Source: Bacteroidota bacterium
GTDB taxonomy: Bacteria; Bacteroidota; Bacteroidia; AKYH767-A; OLB10
Length of the DNA stretch: 64,000 nucleotides
Assembly (NCBI GenBank): GCA_016714535.1
Contig: JADKDR010000004.1
Span: forward strand, 1 to 64,000
Direction of reading: 5' to 3'
The notes below the pieces were generated by a model. It had not been told where the DNA came from. It saw nothing but the letters and a program-made list of their open reading frames with translations, and searched no databases. Positions 44,650-54,665 of the stretch are shown piece after piece. The translations under genes were made by a program, and so were the position numbers. Each line of letters opens with the position of its first letter. Position 1 is the first letter of the stretch.

Positions 44650-46062
44650 TTAATTATTTGGTCCAAGAAAATTAGTTTCAAAATCATCTATTTTGTCACC
44701 CTTACTATATACCTCGAATTTTACTTTCGTCTTAGTCTTGGTAATTTGCGAAGGAGTCATTTGAAGAAAAAATACACCTTGATAAACGGCTTCTTTCTTC
44801 AGTGTTTTAAGGTCACTACCAACAAAGGTAATGGTGGCTGGAGGGTCTACGGCTTTCAATGTTACGTCCATATCGTCAAACGTTTTATTTACCATCTCAA
44901 TATTATAGAGGTTGGTAATGTTGCCCTCGGCCGTTTTCTGATACATGGCTCCGGGAGTGCGCAAGATGGTTGTTTCTATATCGCTGCGAAGCAGTATCAG
45001 GGTAAACAAGGTAGTCACTAATAGAAACAGAATTGCAGAATAGCCAATAATACGCGTAGTAACTTTAAACTTTACGCCTTTGCTAATGGCATTTTCGCTG
45101 GTATAGCGTACCAGCCCTTCGGGTTTATTTATCTTTCGCATGATGTCATTGCATGCATCAATACATGCCGTGCAGTTGATGCACTCCAATTGTGTACCAT
45201 TGCGAATATCAATTCCGGTTGGGCATACCTGTACACATTGATGACAATCTATACAATCGCCCAAAGGAGCATCTTGCTCCTTCTTTAATTTGCCACGAGG
45301 CTCTCCTCGTTTATAATCATAACCAACGATTACTGAGTTAGGATCGAGCAATACACCTTGCAAGCGTCCGTATGGACAAACTACAATGCATACTTGCTCG
45401 CGAAAGCGGGCATATACACCATAGAAAACTCCGGTAAACAGAAGGATAGATAAGAAGCCGGCTGTGTGCTGACCAACACCTTCCGTTACAATTTTTTTCC
45501 ATTCTTCTACTCCAATAATGTACTGCAGGAATGTATTGGAAATAATAAAAGCGATGATAAAAAATGCAATGTGCTTACCAAATTTTCGAAACGTTTTATC
45601 TAAATCCCACTCGCGTTTGTCAAGCGCTTTTTGTTTCGACATATCCCCCTCTATCCAATATTCAATCTTACGAAAAACCATTTCCATAAATACGGTTTGC
45701 GGACATGCCCAGCCACACCATAACCTTCCGAATAGTGCTGTAAATAAGGCGATAAAAACAACAAACGTGAGCATAGCCAATACAAAGAGAAAGAAATCCT
45801 GTGGAAAAAAAACGATGCCCAACAAAACAAACTTACGCTCAACCACATTGAGCAACATAAACGGATGACCATTGATTTGAATCCATGGCATTGCAAAAAA
45901 TACAATGAGAAAAAAAACACTTACAAACGTTCGCGCATTATAATGTTTTCCATGAGGTTGCTTTGGATACAGCCATGCGCGTTTACCATCGGCAGCTATA
46001 GTTGCAATGCTATCGCGAAAAGTTTCGTCTCTGCCGGTTATATCATTAATTTCCGAATTCAT
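44650..46062 (-). CDS. ccoG: cbb3 oxidase accessory protein CcoG (FixG/RdxA)
   Basis: 470 residues. After a soluble start (KRAWLYPKQPHGKHYNART), several helices are followed by the two 4Fe-4S clusters CIDCHQCVQVCP and CINCTACIDACN, and LWCGWACPQTVFMEMVFR in the membrane part. The C-terminal ~120 residues form the FixG Ig-like periplasmic domain. It reduces copper for oxidase assembly in characterised homologues. It stands 105 bp after ccoP. Confidence 0.95.
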   Translation of the reverse strand: MNSEINDITGRDETFRDSIATIAADGKRAWLYPKQPHGKHYNARTFVSVFFLIVFFAMPWIQINGHPFMLLNVVERKFVLLGIVFFPQDFFLFVLAMLTFVVFIALFTALFGRLWCGWACPQTVFMEMVFRKIEYWIEGDMSKQKALDKREWDLDKTFRKFGKHIAFFIIAFIISNTFLQYIIGVEEWKKIVTEGVGQHTAGFLSILLFTGVFYGVYARFREQVCIVVCPYGRLQGVLLDPNSVIVGYDYKRGEPRGKLKKEQDAPLGDCIDCHQCVQVCPTGIDIRNGTQLECINCTACIDACNDIMRKINKPEGLVRYTSENAISKGVKFKVTTRIIGYSAILFLLVTTLFTLILLRSDIETTILRTPGAMYQKTAEGNITNLYNIEMVNKTFDDMDVTLKAVDPPATITFVGSDLKTLKKEAVYQGVFFLQMTPSQITKTKTKVKFEVYSKGDKIDDFETNFLGPNN

Positions 46063-46167
46063 TTTTTATTATCCTCCTAAATGGAATTAGATTTCTTTAC
46101 TTTCAATCACGACTATTTAAAATGTTAGGCCAGGTTAATGATAAGCAGAGCAAATTCGCTCTATAAA

Positions 46168-47337
46168 TTATTTTACAGAATCGGTAGCAGCAGCAACCAC
46201 AGCCGTTACAGTTGTATCGGCAGCTGCAGGAGCTGCCTTTTCAGTCCAAATATCTCCTTGGGCCTCCTTGGCGCCAACAGGCTTTGTACCTTGCATGGTA
46301 AGTATATAACTGGATACTTGCTGTATTTGCTTTGGTGTTAATTGTGACTGCCAGCTAATCATTCCCTTTTGAGGAACACCATAAACAATGGTCTTGAATA
46401 CATTTTTTATTCCTCCACCGTGCAACCAGTATTCATCGGTTAGGTTAGGTCCAACCTGACCACCACCATCTTCCTTATGGCAGCTAGCACAAAGCTTTAC
46501 AAACACTTCTTTTCCTGAAGAAATTGCTGCAGCATCGGCCAGTACAGTAACGTTTTCTTCGTTTACATTATCGGCACTGGCCCTGAGCCTTTCTTCTTTT
46601 TCTCTTTTTGCCTCTGCTAATTCATCATTGTACTCTTGTGCCTGCAATCTGCCTGTGCCTGCATGGTAATAAACAAGATAAAAAAACGACCACGCAATGG
46701 TAAAATAAAATCCATACTTCCACCAGGGTGGCAGGTTGTTATCAAGTTCGTGTATTCCATCATAATCATGATCAAGCAGAATGTCCTTTTCCTTTGCAAC
46801 CGGAACACTATCAACCATCCACAGGTATATACTTCGCATCCACGAAGGCGCTTCTTCTGTTTCAGCAGCCATTTCTGCTTGCGGTTGTGTTTGTTCGTTG
46901 TTTATAAATTTGAGCAATCGCATATTAACCCTGTACAAAATAATAATTGCGCATATTAATATGAGGATGATAAAAGCACTTAATATAAAGTTGCCGCTTA
47001 ATAGCCACTCAGGAGGTGTAGGCGCCTTGGTGGTTGCAGCCTGATCGGCTTGTGCATTTGCGCTAGAAGCCCCTGCTAGCAAAAGCAATACGATGGCTTT
47101 GGTATAATTTGATTTTTCGGACACCATCTTAGCAAGATTGCGAATGGTCTTGCCCATAGTTGTTATAACTAATAACATAATCAGAATTATTAATAATGAA
47201 ACATAAAACTCATTAGACAGAAAAATGTCGGGTACTTTATTTGAACTTGCAGCAGCTTGCGCCCAAGTTGCAAAACCCGGAACTAATAAGGTTACCGTTA
47301 ACCATATTTTATTCAATGAAATAGCTTTGTTTTTCAT
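46168..47337 (-). CDS. ccoP: cbb3 oxidase cytochrome c subunit CcoP (single heme)
   Basis: 389 residues. The N-terminal signal-like helix and two more helices are unusual additions (VSLLIILIMLLVITTMGKTI, FILSAFIILILICAIIILY); then the CcoP helix WWKYGFYFTIAWSFFYLVYY. The C-terminal cytochrome c domain has one heme site CASCHKEDGGG with a distal Met in GMISWQSQLTPKQ. Proteobacterial CcoP has two hemes; one is common in Bacteroidota. It lies 12 bases after ccoQ. Confidence 0.92.
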   Translation of the reverse strand: MKNKAISLNKIWLTVTLLVPGFATWAQAAASSNKVPDIFLSNEFYVSLLIILIMLLVITTMGKTIRNLAKMVSEKSNYTKAIVLLLLAGASSANAQADQAATTKAPTPPEWLLSGNFILSAFIILILICAIIILYRVNMRLLKFINNEQTQPQAEMAAETEEAPSWMRSIYLWMVDSVPVAKEKDILLDHDYDGIHELDNNLPPWWKYGFYFTIAWSFFYLVYYHAGTGRLQAQEYNDELAEAKREKEERLRASADNVNEENVTVLADAAAISSGKEVFVKLCASCHKEDGGGQVGPNLTDEYWLHGGGIKNVFKTIVYGVPQKGMISWQSQLTPKQIQQVSSYILTMQGTKPVGAKEAQGDIWTEKAAPAAADTTVTAVVAAATDSVK

Positions 47338-47349
47338 ACTATTTGAATT

Positions 47350-47520
47350 TTAGTTTTGCTCGTTTTCGGTTAAAGGCAACTGGCTTACCATTTCAAAATC
47401 TTCGGTTTTAGAACGTAATAACCAAGCAGCAATCATGGTAAAAAAAATAAAAAACACTATGAATGAGAATACCGGGTAAATGCCGATATTTTCTATGGAT
47501 GACAATACTTCTTTATACAT
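47350..47520 (-). CDS. ccoQ: CcoQ-like small cbb3 oxidase subunit
   Basis: 56 residues, ATG 47518-47520 to TAA 47350-47352. One membrane helix (YPVFSFIVFFIFFTMIAAWL) is followed by a short polar tail. Found by position: it fills the gap between ccoNO and ccoP, where CcoQ stabilises the complex. Start 11 bases after the ccoNO stop. Confidence 0.8.
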   Translation of the reverse strand: MYKEVLSSIENIGIYPVFSFIVFFIFFTMIAAWLLRSKTEDFEMVSQLPLTENEQN

Positions 47521-47531
47521 AACTGACAGAT

Positions 47532-49651
47532 TTATTTTGATTCGGTTAATTTGTTTTTGTTGATGTCGGTTCCAAGGCGTTGCAGATAGGCTATCATGGC
47601 TATAATTTCCTTTTGGCTCATCACTTTAATACCATTCTTGGCAAGATCTGCGGTAATTTCATCTGACTGCTTTTTCAAATCATCGTTTGCTTTATCTGCA
47701 TATCCCTCCGGATAAGGCACTCCAAGTTTTTGCATCACTTTAATCTTATCAGGTGTGGATGCAATATCCAAATCGTCCTCAATCAAATGGGGATATGGAG
47801 GCATGATACTTCCAGGCGACATGGTTCGCGGATCTTCCATATGGAAATAGTGCCATGCATTGGGATAACGGCCACCTTCGCGATGCAGGTCGGGCCCGGT
47901 GCGTTTACTTCCCCATTGGAATGGGTGATCGTAAACAAATTCGCCCGGTTTAGAGTACTCACCATAACGTTCGGTTTCAAAGCGGAATGGACGAATCATT
48001 TGCGAATGGCAGGTATAGCATCCTTCGCGAATATAAATATCGCGTCCTTGCAACTCGAGCGGAGTGTATGGCTTAACATAACTTAAAGTGGGCACATTGG
48101 ACTTCACCATGAAGGTTGGAATCAACTCAACAATACCTCCAATTAAAATAACAATTAAGCTCCAGACCAACATTTGCACAGGTCTACGCTCAATCCAACG
48201 ATGCCAGTGTCCAGGGTGTCCGGTATAGTTTTTTTCGAGGGCAGCTGCTTCGGCCGGCTCGTTAGCAATCAGGCTACCGGCATTTGCCGTTTTTGTTAAA
48301 TTATATACCATCACAATGGCTCCTATCAAATACAAGCCACCGCCCAATGCGCGCAACTTATACATAGGCATAATCTGCACTACGGTTTCTAAAAAATTAG
48401 GATACTTTAAAATTCCATCTTCAGTAAACTCCTTCCACATAAAGTGCTGTGTAAAACCGGCAAAATACATGGGGATGGCATAAAACATAATACCCAACGT
48501 ACCAATCCAAAAATGGAACGATGCAAGTTTTTGTGAGTGAAGAGGCGCGTTATAAATTTTAGGGATGAGCCAATATAAAATTCCAAAAATTAAAAATCCA
48601 TTCCAACCTAAACCACCAATATGCACATGGCCTACAATCCAATCGGTAAAGTGTGCAATGGCATTTACACTTTTAAGCGAAAGCATAGGTCCTTCAAAGG
48701 TTGCCATACCATAACAAGTTACTGCAACTACAAAAAACTTAAGCTCCACATTATCACGAACCCGATCCCACGCACCACGTAGGGTAAGAAGACCATTGAT
48801 CATCCCACCCCATGATGGCGCAATAAGCATAATGGAGAACACCACACCAAGCGACTGTGCCCAGTCGGGCAAGGCAGTATAAAGCAAGTGATGGGGCCCC
48901 GCCCATATGTATAAAAATATAAGCGCCCAAAAATGTATGATAGATAAACGATAAGAATATACCGGCCTGTTAACTGCTTTGGGAAGGAAGTAATACATTA
49001 ATCCGAGGAAAGGAGTTGTAAGGAAAAACGCAACTGCATTGTGCCCATACCACCATTGTACTAATGCATCCTGCACGCCTGCATATACGGAGTAGCTCTT
49101 GAAAAAAGAAACCGGTATGGCCATGGAATTAACGATATGTAATACAGCTACCGTTACAACGGTAGCAATGTAAAACCAAACCGCCACATATAAATGCCGC
49201 TCGCGTCTTTTGATAATTGTGCCAAACATATTTATGCCAAACACAACCCATATAAGCGCAATGGCAATATCAATAGGCCACTCTAATTCGGCATACTCCT
49301 TACTAGTGGTTATACCAAACGGAAGTGTGAGTGCTGCACTCACAATAATTAATTGCCATCCCCAAAAGTGAATGCGGCTAAGCACATCGCTAAACATACG
49401 TGCTTTCATTAACCGCTGTAGCGAATAGTAAACGCCCATAAACATGGCATTACCTACAAAAGCAAATATCACAGCATTGGTATGCAAAGGACGAAGCCTG
49501 CCAAATGTTGTATGTGATTCGAAATTAAGTCCGGGAAAGGAATTTGCAGTGCTATTATCAAGCCCACCAACATGGCTACTATGCCCCAAATCATAGTAGC
49601 AATGGCAAAGTTTTTTACGATTCGGTTATCGTATTCGAATTTTTCTAGCAT
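47532..49651 (-). CDS. ccoNO: Fused cbb3 oxidase catalytic subunits CcoN-CcoO (one-base frameshift near N-terminus)
   Basis: The CcoN part (about 480 residues) has FGRLRPLHTNAVIFAFVGNA, WYGHNAVAFFLTTPFLGLMYY, GPHHLLYTALPDWAQSLG and HVHIGGLGWNGFL, the heme and CuB ligands. The CcoO part begins after a linker: REGCYTCHSQMIRPFRFETE with one heme c. The fusion is typical of Bacteroidota. The start is ATG 49649-49651 (MLEKFEYDNRIV); a single extra C in the CCC run near 49537 restores IPFPGLNFE and removes a frameshift, so the gene is probably intact. It overlaps ccoS by 7 bases. Confidence 0.94.
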
Positions 49652-49839
49652 AAATCTTTATTTTGGTTTTCGGTAGTTTCAATTTTTTTTTCAGTGGTGC
49701 CTTCGTTTTCAAATAACATCCGTATAGAGGGTGTAACCTCATCTTCATACTGCCCGCTTTTCATTGCCCACAAAAAGGCTATAAGAAATCCGGAAGCAAC
49801 AAGTAAGCTAATGGCTATAAGAATGATGATAACACTCAT
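49645..49839 (-). CDS. ccoS: cbb3 oxidase assembly protein CcoS
   Basis: 64 residues. One helix (SVIIILIAISLLVASGFLIAF) leads into LWAMKSGQYEDEVTPSIRML, the CcoS signature (FxWA-xxGQ-ED-xxP). It is needed to insert heme and copper into CcoN. It overlaps the start of ccoNO, and a TGA-N6-TCA site lies 61 bp upstream. Confidence 0.94.
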   Translation of the reverse strand: MSVIIILIAISLLVASGFLIAFLWAMKSGQYEDEVTPSIRMLFENEGTTEKKIETTENQNKDLC

Positions 49840-49899
49840 AAGTCGACAAAACTATTTTCTTGGCCTTAGGCAGGTCATGATGATTGTTTGACATATATA

Positions 49900-49911
49900 T
49901 GACTTTTATCA
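49900..49911. promoter_or_regulatory. TGACTTTTATCA palindrome (Crp/Fnr-type site) upstream of ccoS
   Basis: Lies in the 80-bp gap between the ccoI stop (49920) and the ccoS start, so a separate promoter probably serves ccoS-NO-Q-P-G-H. Same 12-mer as at 2431 and 52402. Confidence 0.6.
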
Positions 49912-49919
49912 TCTATTGT

Positions 49920-52331
49920 TTATTCGATATTTTTTTTGCCAATTTTTAACCTGCGAGCATACAAACTACTGGCTGCCACTGTAAACAGTACCAGGCTAAT
50001 GGTGCTTATAGGCATGAGTATGGCCGCTATCAATGGCGATAAGGTGCCCGTAACCGCAAAACTTAAACCCACTACATTATAAAGCAGAGAAATTATAAAA
50101 CTTATCACAATTATTCTCATGGATACTTTGGCATAGGTTAACAGTGCCGGTATATGTTTTATAGCAGAGGCATCTATGATGGTATCGCTTGCAGGGGTAA
50201 AGGCATTGGTATTTTCAGAAACAGACATACCCACATTACTTTGCATCAAAGCCCCTGCATCATTCAATCCATCGCCCACCATCATTACCTGATAGTTTTC
50301 GTCTTGCACCTGTTTAATAAAATCGCGTTTATTTTTTGGTAATTGATTGAAACATATACCCGCCTTACTTCCAAAAATGTTTTGAAGGTTTTCTTTTTCG
50401 TTGTCATTGTCGCCTGATAGCAAGGCAAGTTTGTAGCTGCCATCGTTCAATTTGCTTATCATATCTGCAATGCCATCACGATACTTATTATTTATTTCAA
50501 AATAACCCATGTACTTGTTTTCGATGCTTAGATGCACACAAGAACCTTGCGGTGCATTGGCATCGGAGTTGCCAACCCATTGCTTATTTCCTAATTTTAT
50601 AGCGGTACCATTGGCCATTCCTGCTATACCGAAACCACTTTGCTCATTAACACTGGTTACCTGTAAAAACTCTTTTTGATGTAAAGAATTGGCAACTGCT
50701 TTACTGTGCGGATGCGATGACTGCCTGGCAATGCTGTACACTAATTTTTGGTAATGGGTAGAAAGCTCTTTGCCAAAATACTTAACATGCGATGCTCCTG
50801 AGGTTGTGAGGGTGCCGGTTTTATCAAAAATAATATATGATATATCGGCAAGTTGTTCAATTACTTTATGGCTGCGCAGGTATATTTTGCTTTTTGCCAA
50901 AATGCGCATCATGTTGCCAAAAGTGAAAGGAGCTGATAATGCAAGGGCACAAGGGCATGCAATAACAAGCACAGCGGTAAAGGCATTGATGGCGCGCAAC
51001 CTGTCCTGCTGCCACCATACCATTGCGGCAACTATGGCTACAACTATGGTAACTACAATAAACCATTTGCTTATCAGATGAACGAGTTTTTCAAATTTGC
51101 TTTCGTTATTCTTTTGCATGTGTTCACTCCACAATTGCGTAATGTATCCCTTGGCCATTTCGCGCGACACAAGACACTCAATCATTCCTCCACAATTTTT
51201 GGCACCTGCATACAGCAGCTCGCCACTGGCGTGCTTCACAGCATTTGTTTCACCGGTAACAAAGGCATAATCAACATTGGCCATGTTGCTTTGAAGGATA
51301 GCGTCAACCGGAATTATTTCCTGTTGCCGTATCAGTATTCTGTCGCCTACTTTTAGCGTGTCGGCAGCAACATCCTTTTCGAGTCCATTAATAAGCGTAG
51401 TAACTGAAATTGGAAAATACGATTTGTAATCGCGGCTAAATGAAAGAGACTCAAATGTAAAGTCCTGAAACCAGCGCCCTATTAACATAAAGAATATTAG
51501 CCCGCTGCCACTGTCTAAATATCCGGTGCCGGTGCCTGAAAGTATTTCGTATACACTGCGAATAAAGATAGCTGCAATGCCCAACGCAATGGGCGCATCA
51601 ATGGATACCTGCTTATGCTTTAATGAGCGATATGACTGAATAAAAAATTCGGAAGCGCTGTAAATAAAAACAGGCAAGGATAAGAGTAAACTCATGTAGC
51701 TAAAGAAATATTTCAAGCTATCATCAGCTAAATTTCCCGCAGAAAAATAATCCGGAAAACTCAGCATCATAATATTTCCGAAACAAAACCCGGCCACACC
51801 AATACGAATAATTCTGCTACGGTTAGCTGAGATGGTTTGTTCTTTCCTGTTAGTATCTAAATTGATGGCGGGTTCATAACCCACCGCGGCAAGTTGTTCT
51901 GTTACCTGTCGCAGTGTTGTTTGACGTTCGTCAAAAACAATTTTTAATTCTTTGCACAGAAAATTTACTTTGCTTTCGACAATGCCTTTATTAAGTCTTC
52001 TGAAATTTTCGAGCAACCAAATGCAGCTGCTGCAATGCATTGCAGGAATAAAAAAGGTAAGATATACCAAGCTTCCATTTCGGTATTGAACCAGTTTTTC
52101 GGCTGCCCATTTTTCATCAAGATATCTGAAACGCCTGTCATCGCGCAAGGCGGTTTTTATGCCGGGTTGCTTCTGGTACTCATAATAACTGCATAGGTTG
52201 TTTTCGCGCAACACTTCGTATACGAGTATGCATCCGTTACAGCAAAATGTTTTTTCATCTGCAGTAATGGCGTCATCCTGGCATATAGCACCACAATGAA
52301 AACACAACTCTTGTTCAACTACTTTTGGCAT
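49920..52331 (-). CDS. ccoI: Copper-type P-type ATPase CcoI (FixI)
   Basis: 803 residues. The N-terminal zinc-ribbon-like part (CFHCGAICQD, TFCCNGC) and HMA domain (MHCSSCIWLLE) are typical of CcoI. Then VTGET, the CPCALALSAP ion site, the phosphorylation motif FDKTGTLTTSG and MVGDGLNDAGAL. It exports Cu+ to the periplasm for the oxidase CuB centre. It leads the minus-strand cbb3 cluster and is divergent from the MBL gene. Confidence 0.95.
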   Translation of the reverse strand: MPKVVEQELCFHCGAICQDDAITADEKTFCCNGCILVYEVLRENNLCSYYEYQKQPGIKTALRDDRRFRYLDEKWAAEKLVQYRNGSLVYLTFFIPAMHCSSCIWLLENFRRLNKGIVESKVNFLCKELKIVFDERQTTLRQVTEQLAAVGYEPAINLDTNRKEQTISANRSRIIRIGVAGFCFGNIMMLSFPDYFSAGNLADDSLKYFFSYMSLLLSLPVFIYSASEFFIQSYRSLKHKQVSIDAPIALGIAAIFIRSVYEILSGTGTGYLDSGSGLIFFMLIGRWFQDFTFESLSFSRDYKSYFPISVTTLINGLEKDVAADTLKVGDRILIRQQEIIPVDAILQSNMANVDYAFVTGETNAVKHASGELLYAGAKNCGGMIECLVSREMAKGYITQLWSEHMQKNNESKFEKLVHLISKWFIVVTIVVAIVAAMVWWQQDRLRAINAFTAVLVIACPCALALSAPFTFGNMMRILAKSKIYLRSHKVIEQLADISYIIFDKTGTLTTSGASHVKYFGKELSTHYQKLVYSIARQSSHPHSKAVANSLHQKEFLQVTSVNEQSGFGIAGMANGTAIKLGNKQWVGNSDANAPQGSCVHLSIENKYMGYFEINNKYRDGIADMISKLNDGSYKLALLSGDNDNEKENLQNIFGSKAGICFNQLPKNKRDFIKQVQDENYQVMMVGDGLNDAGALMQSNVGMSVSENTNAFTPASDTIIDASAIKHIPALLTYAKVSMRIIVISFIISLLYNVVGLSFAVTGTLSPLIAAILMPISTISLVLFTVAASSLYARRLKIGKKNIE

Positions 52332-52401
52332 AGACTAAATTACACGGCAATGATATTGTGCTTTAGAAACTCCGAAGTTGAGAATAGTCTTATTGCAAAC
52401 T

Positions 52402-52413
52402 GACTTTTATCAT
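52402..52413. promoter_or_regulatory. TGACTTTTATCA palindrome between ccoI and the MBL-rhodanese gene
   Basis: Sits 71 bp upstream of ccoI and 49 bp upstream of the divergent MBL start (52462), so it could act on either or both. Third identical copy of the 12-mer. Confidence 0.6.
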
Positions 52414-52461
52414 CTTATTACAAATTGAATTAATCAATCTTTGGCCATTAAAAAAAACACG

Positions 52462-53844
52462 ATGTTCATACAGCAAATATATACCGGATGTCTTTCACAA
52501 GCGAGTTACTATATTGAATCGGAAGGAGAAGCAGCAATAATAGATCCTATGCGCGAGCCCGGGCCGTATTTAAGACTGGCAAAGTCGCGTAATGCACGTA
52601 TACAATATATTTTCGAAACACATTTTCATGCAGACTTTGTATCAGGGCATGTTGATATTGGTGACATGAGCGGAGCTACCATTGTGTTTGGTCCTAATGC
52701 GCAACCACACTATCGTGCTTACGTGGGCAAGCACCACGAAATTTTTACATTAGGCAATTGCTCGATACAATTGTTGCATACCCCTGGCCACACGATTGAG
52801 TCTTCGTGCTTTTTACTTATGAACGAGTTAGGGCAGGACTATGCTGTATTTACTGGGGACACTCTGTTTGTTGGTGATGTTGGCAGACCTGATTTGATGA
52901 GTGGAATGTTAAGCAAAGAGGAGCTTGCTTCTCAACTGTATGATTCACTTACGAATGTAATAATGGATTTAGATGATGAGGTGATTGTTTATCCCGGTCA
53001 TGGAGCGGGTTCGGCTTGTGGCAAAAATCTTGGCATCGAAAAACACTCCACCATTGGTGAGCAGAAAAAAAATAATTATGCATTGCAACCCATGAGTCGT
53101 GAACAGTTTATCGAAATTGTTGCCGGCAGTCTTGCTACACCTCCGGCATACTTCTTTAAAGATGCAGGAATAAACAAACAAGGCTATCGGAGTTTTGATG
53201 AGTTGTTGCTAAATAATTGCAAAGCACTTTCGATTGATAATTTTAGACAAGAGCAAGAGCAGGGAGCAATAATAATTGATACACGTAAAGCAGCAGAATT
53301 TGCCGAAGGTTTTATTCCCGGAGCCATCAACATAGGTCTGCAAGGTGAGTTTGCTCCTTGGGTAGGAACGCTCATCGACATTGACAAACCAATCTTACTT
53401 GTTACTGATTTGGGAACCGAAGCTGAAGCCGTAACCCGCCTTGCACGCATAGGGTATGAGCAGGTGAAAGGATATCTGAATGGTGGATTTAACGCATGGC
53501 TCAAAACAGGGCTGCCTATAAATACAGTGGAAAATATTGATGCAAGTGATTTCTTCTTTTATTACGAAAACCCTGAGTATACGCTTATTGATGTGCGAAG
53601 ACCTGCCGAGATTAAACAAGCAACCATCAACCGCGTTTACACAAAACCATTGGGCGAGCTTCAAAGCATCTTGGACGAATTTACACCCGACCGCAACTAT
53701 TTGCTGTTTTGCAAAGGTGGATACCGTTCTATGATTGCTGCTTCTATATTAAAAGCAAATGGAATTAACCACATAGTAAACGTAGATGGCGGTGTAGAAA
53801 AAATTATAAAATTCAGCCCTGAATTAGTTTTACTAAATAAATAA
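52462..53844 (+). CDS. MBL-fold hydrolase with two rhodanese domains (persulfide dioxygenase-like)
   Basis: 460 residues from ATG 52462 (MFIQQIYTGCLSQASYYIES). The MBL domain (about 1-235) has ETHFHADFVSGH, HTPGHTIESSCF, FTGDTLFVGDVGRPDL and VYPGHGAG, as in ETHE1-type persulfide dioxygenases. Rhodanese domain 1 lacks the active Cys (LLVTDLGTEAEA); domain 2 has it (LLFCKGGYRSM). It probably oxidises or transfers sulfane sulfur in sulfide detoxification. It is close to rhodanese and thioredoxin genes and carries the same upstream palindrome as the oxidase genes. Confidence 0.88.
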   Translation: MFIQQIYTGCLSQASYYIESEGEAAIIDPMREPGPYLRLAKSRNARIQYIFETHFHADFVSGHVDIGDMSGATIVFGPNAQPHYRAYVGKHHEIFTLGNCSIQLLHTPGHTIESSCFLLMNELGQDYAVFTGDTLFVGDVGRPDLMSGMLSKEELASQLYDSLTNVIMDLDDEVIVYPGHGAGSACGKNLGIEKHSTIGEQKKNNYALQPMSREQFIEIVAGSLATPPAYFFKDAGINKQGYRSFDELLLNNCKALSIDNFRQEQEQGAIIIDTRKAAEFAEGFIPGAINIGLQGEFAPWVGTLIDIDKPILLVTDLGTEAEAVTRLARIGYEQVKGYLNGGFNAWLKTGLPINTVENIDASDFFFYYENPEYTLIDVRRPAEIKQATINRVYTKPLGELQSILDEFTPDRNYLLFCKGGYRSMIAASILKANGINHIVNVDGGVEKIIKFSPELVLLNK

Positions 53845-53853
53845 TACAGCAAC

Positions 53854-54267
53854 ATGAATCACACACTTTTGATAAAAACAACAAAAACAACTTTTGAATT
53901 AAAGCGAGAGTTCAACAGAATTTTTCCATTTCTGCGGATAGAGTTTTTTAAAAACCCATGTGTTAAAGGAATAGGATTTACAAAAGATAAATTAATAAGT
54001 AGAAATGAATCTTTAGGCCGCATTCAATCTAAACCCGATAACTTTGAGTTTCATTTTGATACCACTATTACCGTAGGAGAATTTGAAACACATTTTTTCA
54101 AAAATTTTGGTTTATGTGTTCAGGTATTTCGCAAGTCGGGTAACGTGTGGCTTGAAACATCAAAAACTGATGACTGGACGCTCGATCAACAAAACGAAGA
54201 AGGCGAACAATTAGCAAAGCATTTTAAAATAGAAAAGGAAGACCCTGAAGAACACGACATCTATTAA
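53854..54267 (+). CDS. Hypothetical protein, 137 residues
   Basis: Not assigned to a family. An N-terminal segment KTTFELKREFNRIFPFLRIEF is followed by beta-rich FHFDTTITVGEFETHFFKNFG and LCVQVFRKSGNVWLETSKTDDWTLDQQNEEG, with an acidic tail. No helix long enough to cross the membrane, no cysteine pair. It begins 9 bases after the MBL-rhodanese stop, so it is probably co-transcribed with sulfur metabolism. Convergent with the DUF983 gene, 2 bases apart. Confidence 0.65.
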   Translation: MNHTLLIKTTKTTFELKREFNRIFPFLRIEFFKNPCVKGIGFTKDKLISRNESLGRIQSKPDNFEFHFDTTITVGEFETHFFKNFGLCVQVFRKSGNVWLETSKTDDWTLDQQNEEGEQLAKHFKIEKEDPEEHDIY

Positions 54268-54269
54268 CC

Positions 54270-54659
54270 TTAGGGTTTAGGCGCGCATTGTTTTTTGGAG
54301 GCATCGTACGAAACAAAAAAGTTGAGCCACACCAAACGCGATATTCTAAAAGTTAGTGGAGCAAATGATATGATACTTAAACTTACCAAACTGAGGTAGG
54401 TCCATACTCCGGCATTAAACAGCCATGCATTTATGCCCCATGTAATTAAAAACCACCCTACCATAAGTGCATAGCTAACATACATAGCACCATAATAAAA
54501 CCCCGGCTCCTTATGATATGTTTCATTACAACAAGTGCAGTTATCATGCATCTTATCAAAGGTAGAAAGATTATACGCGTTAGGAAATTTGAAAACCCGG
54601 CCAACATGACATCGGGGGCATTTATTCCACAGTACCGAGTAAAAGAAATTTTTTAGCAT
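54270..54659 (-). CDS. DUF983 membrane protein with zinc-ribbon-like cysteines
   Basis: 129 residues. An N-terminal CPRCHVGRVF and CTCCNETYHKEPGFYYGAMYVSYAL are the DUF983 pattern (two CxxC pairs), followed by two or three helices. The function is unknown; it occurs near cbb3 or redox genes in Bacteroidota. It starts 6 bases after the thioredoxin stop. Confidence 0.85.
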   Translation of the reverse strand: MLKNFFYSVLWNKCPRCHVGRVFKFPNAYNLSTFDKMHDNCTCCNETYHKEPGFYYGAMYVSYALMVGWFLITWGINAWLFNAGVWTYLSLVSLSIISFAPLTFRISRLVWLNFFVSYDASKKQCAPKP

Positions 54660-54665
54660 GGCTCC

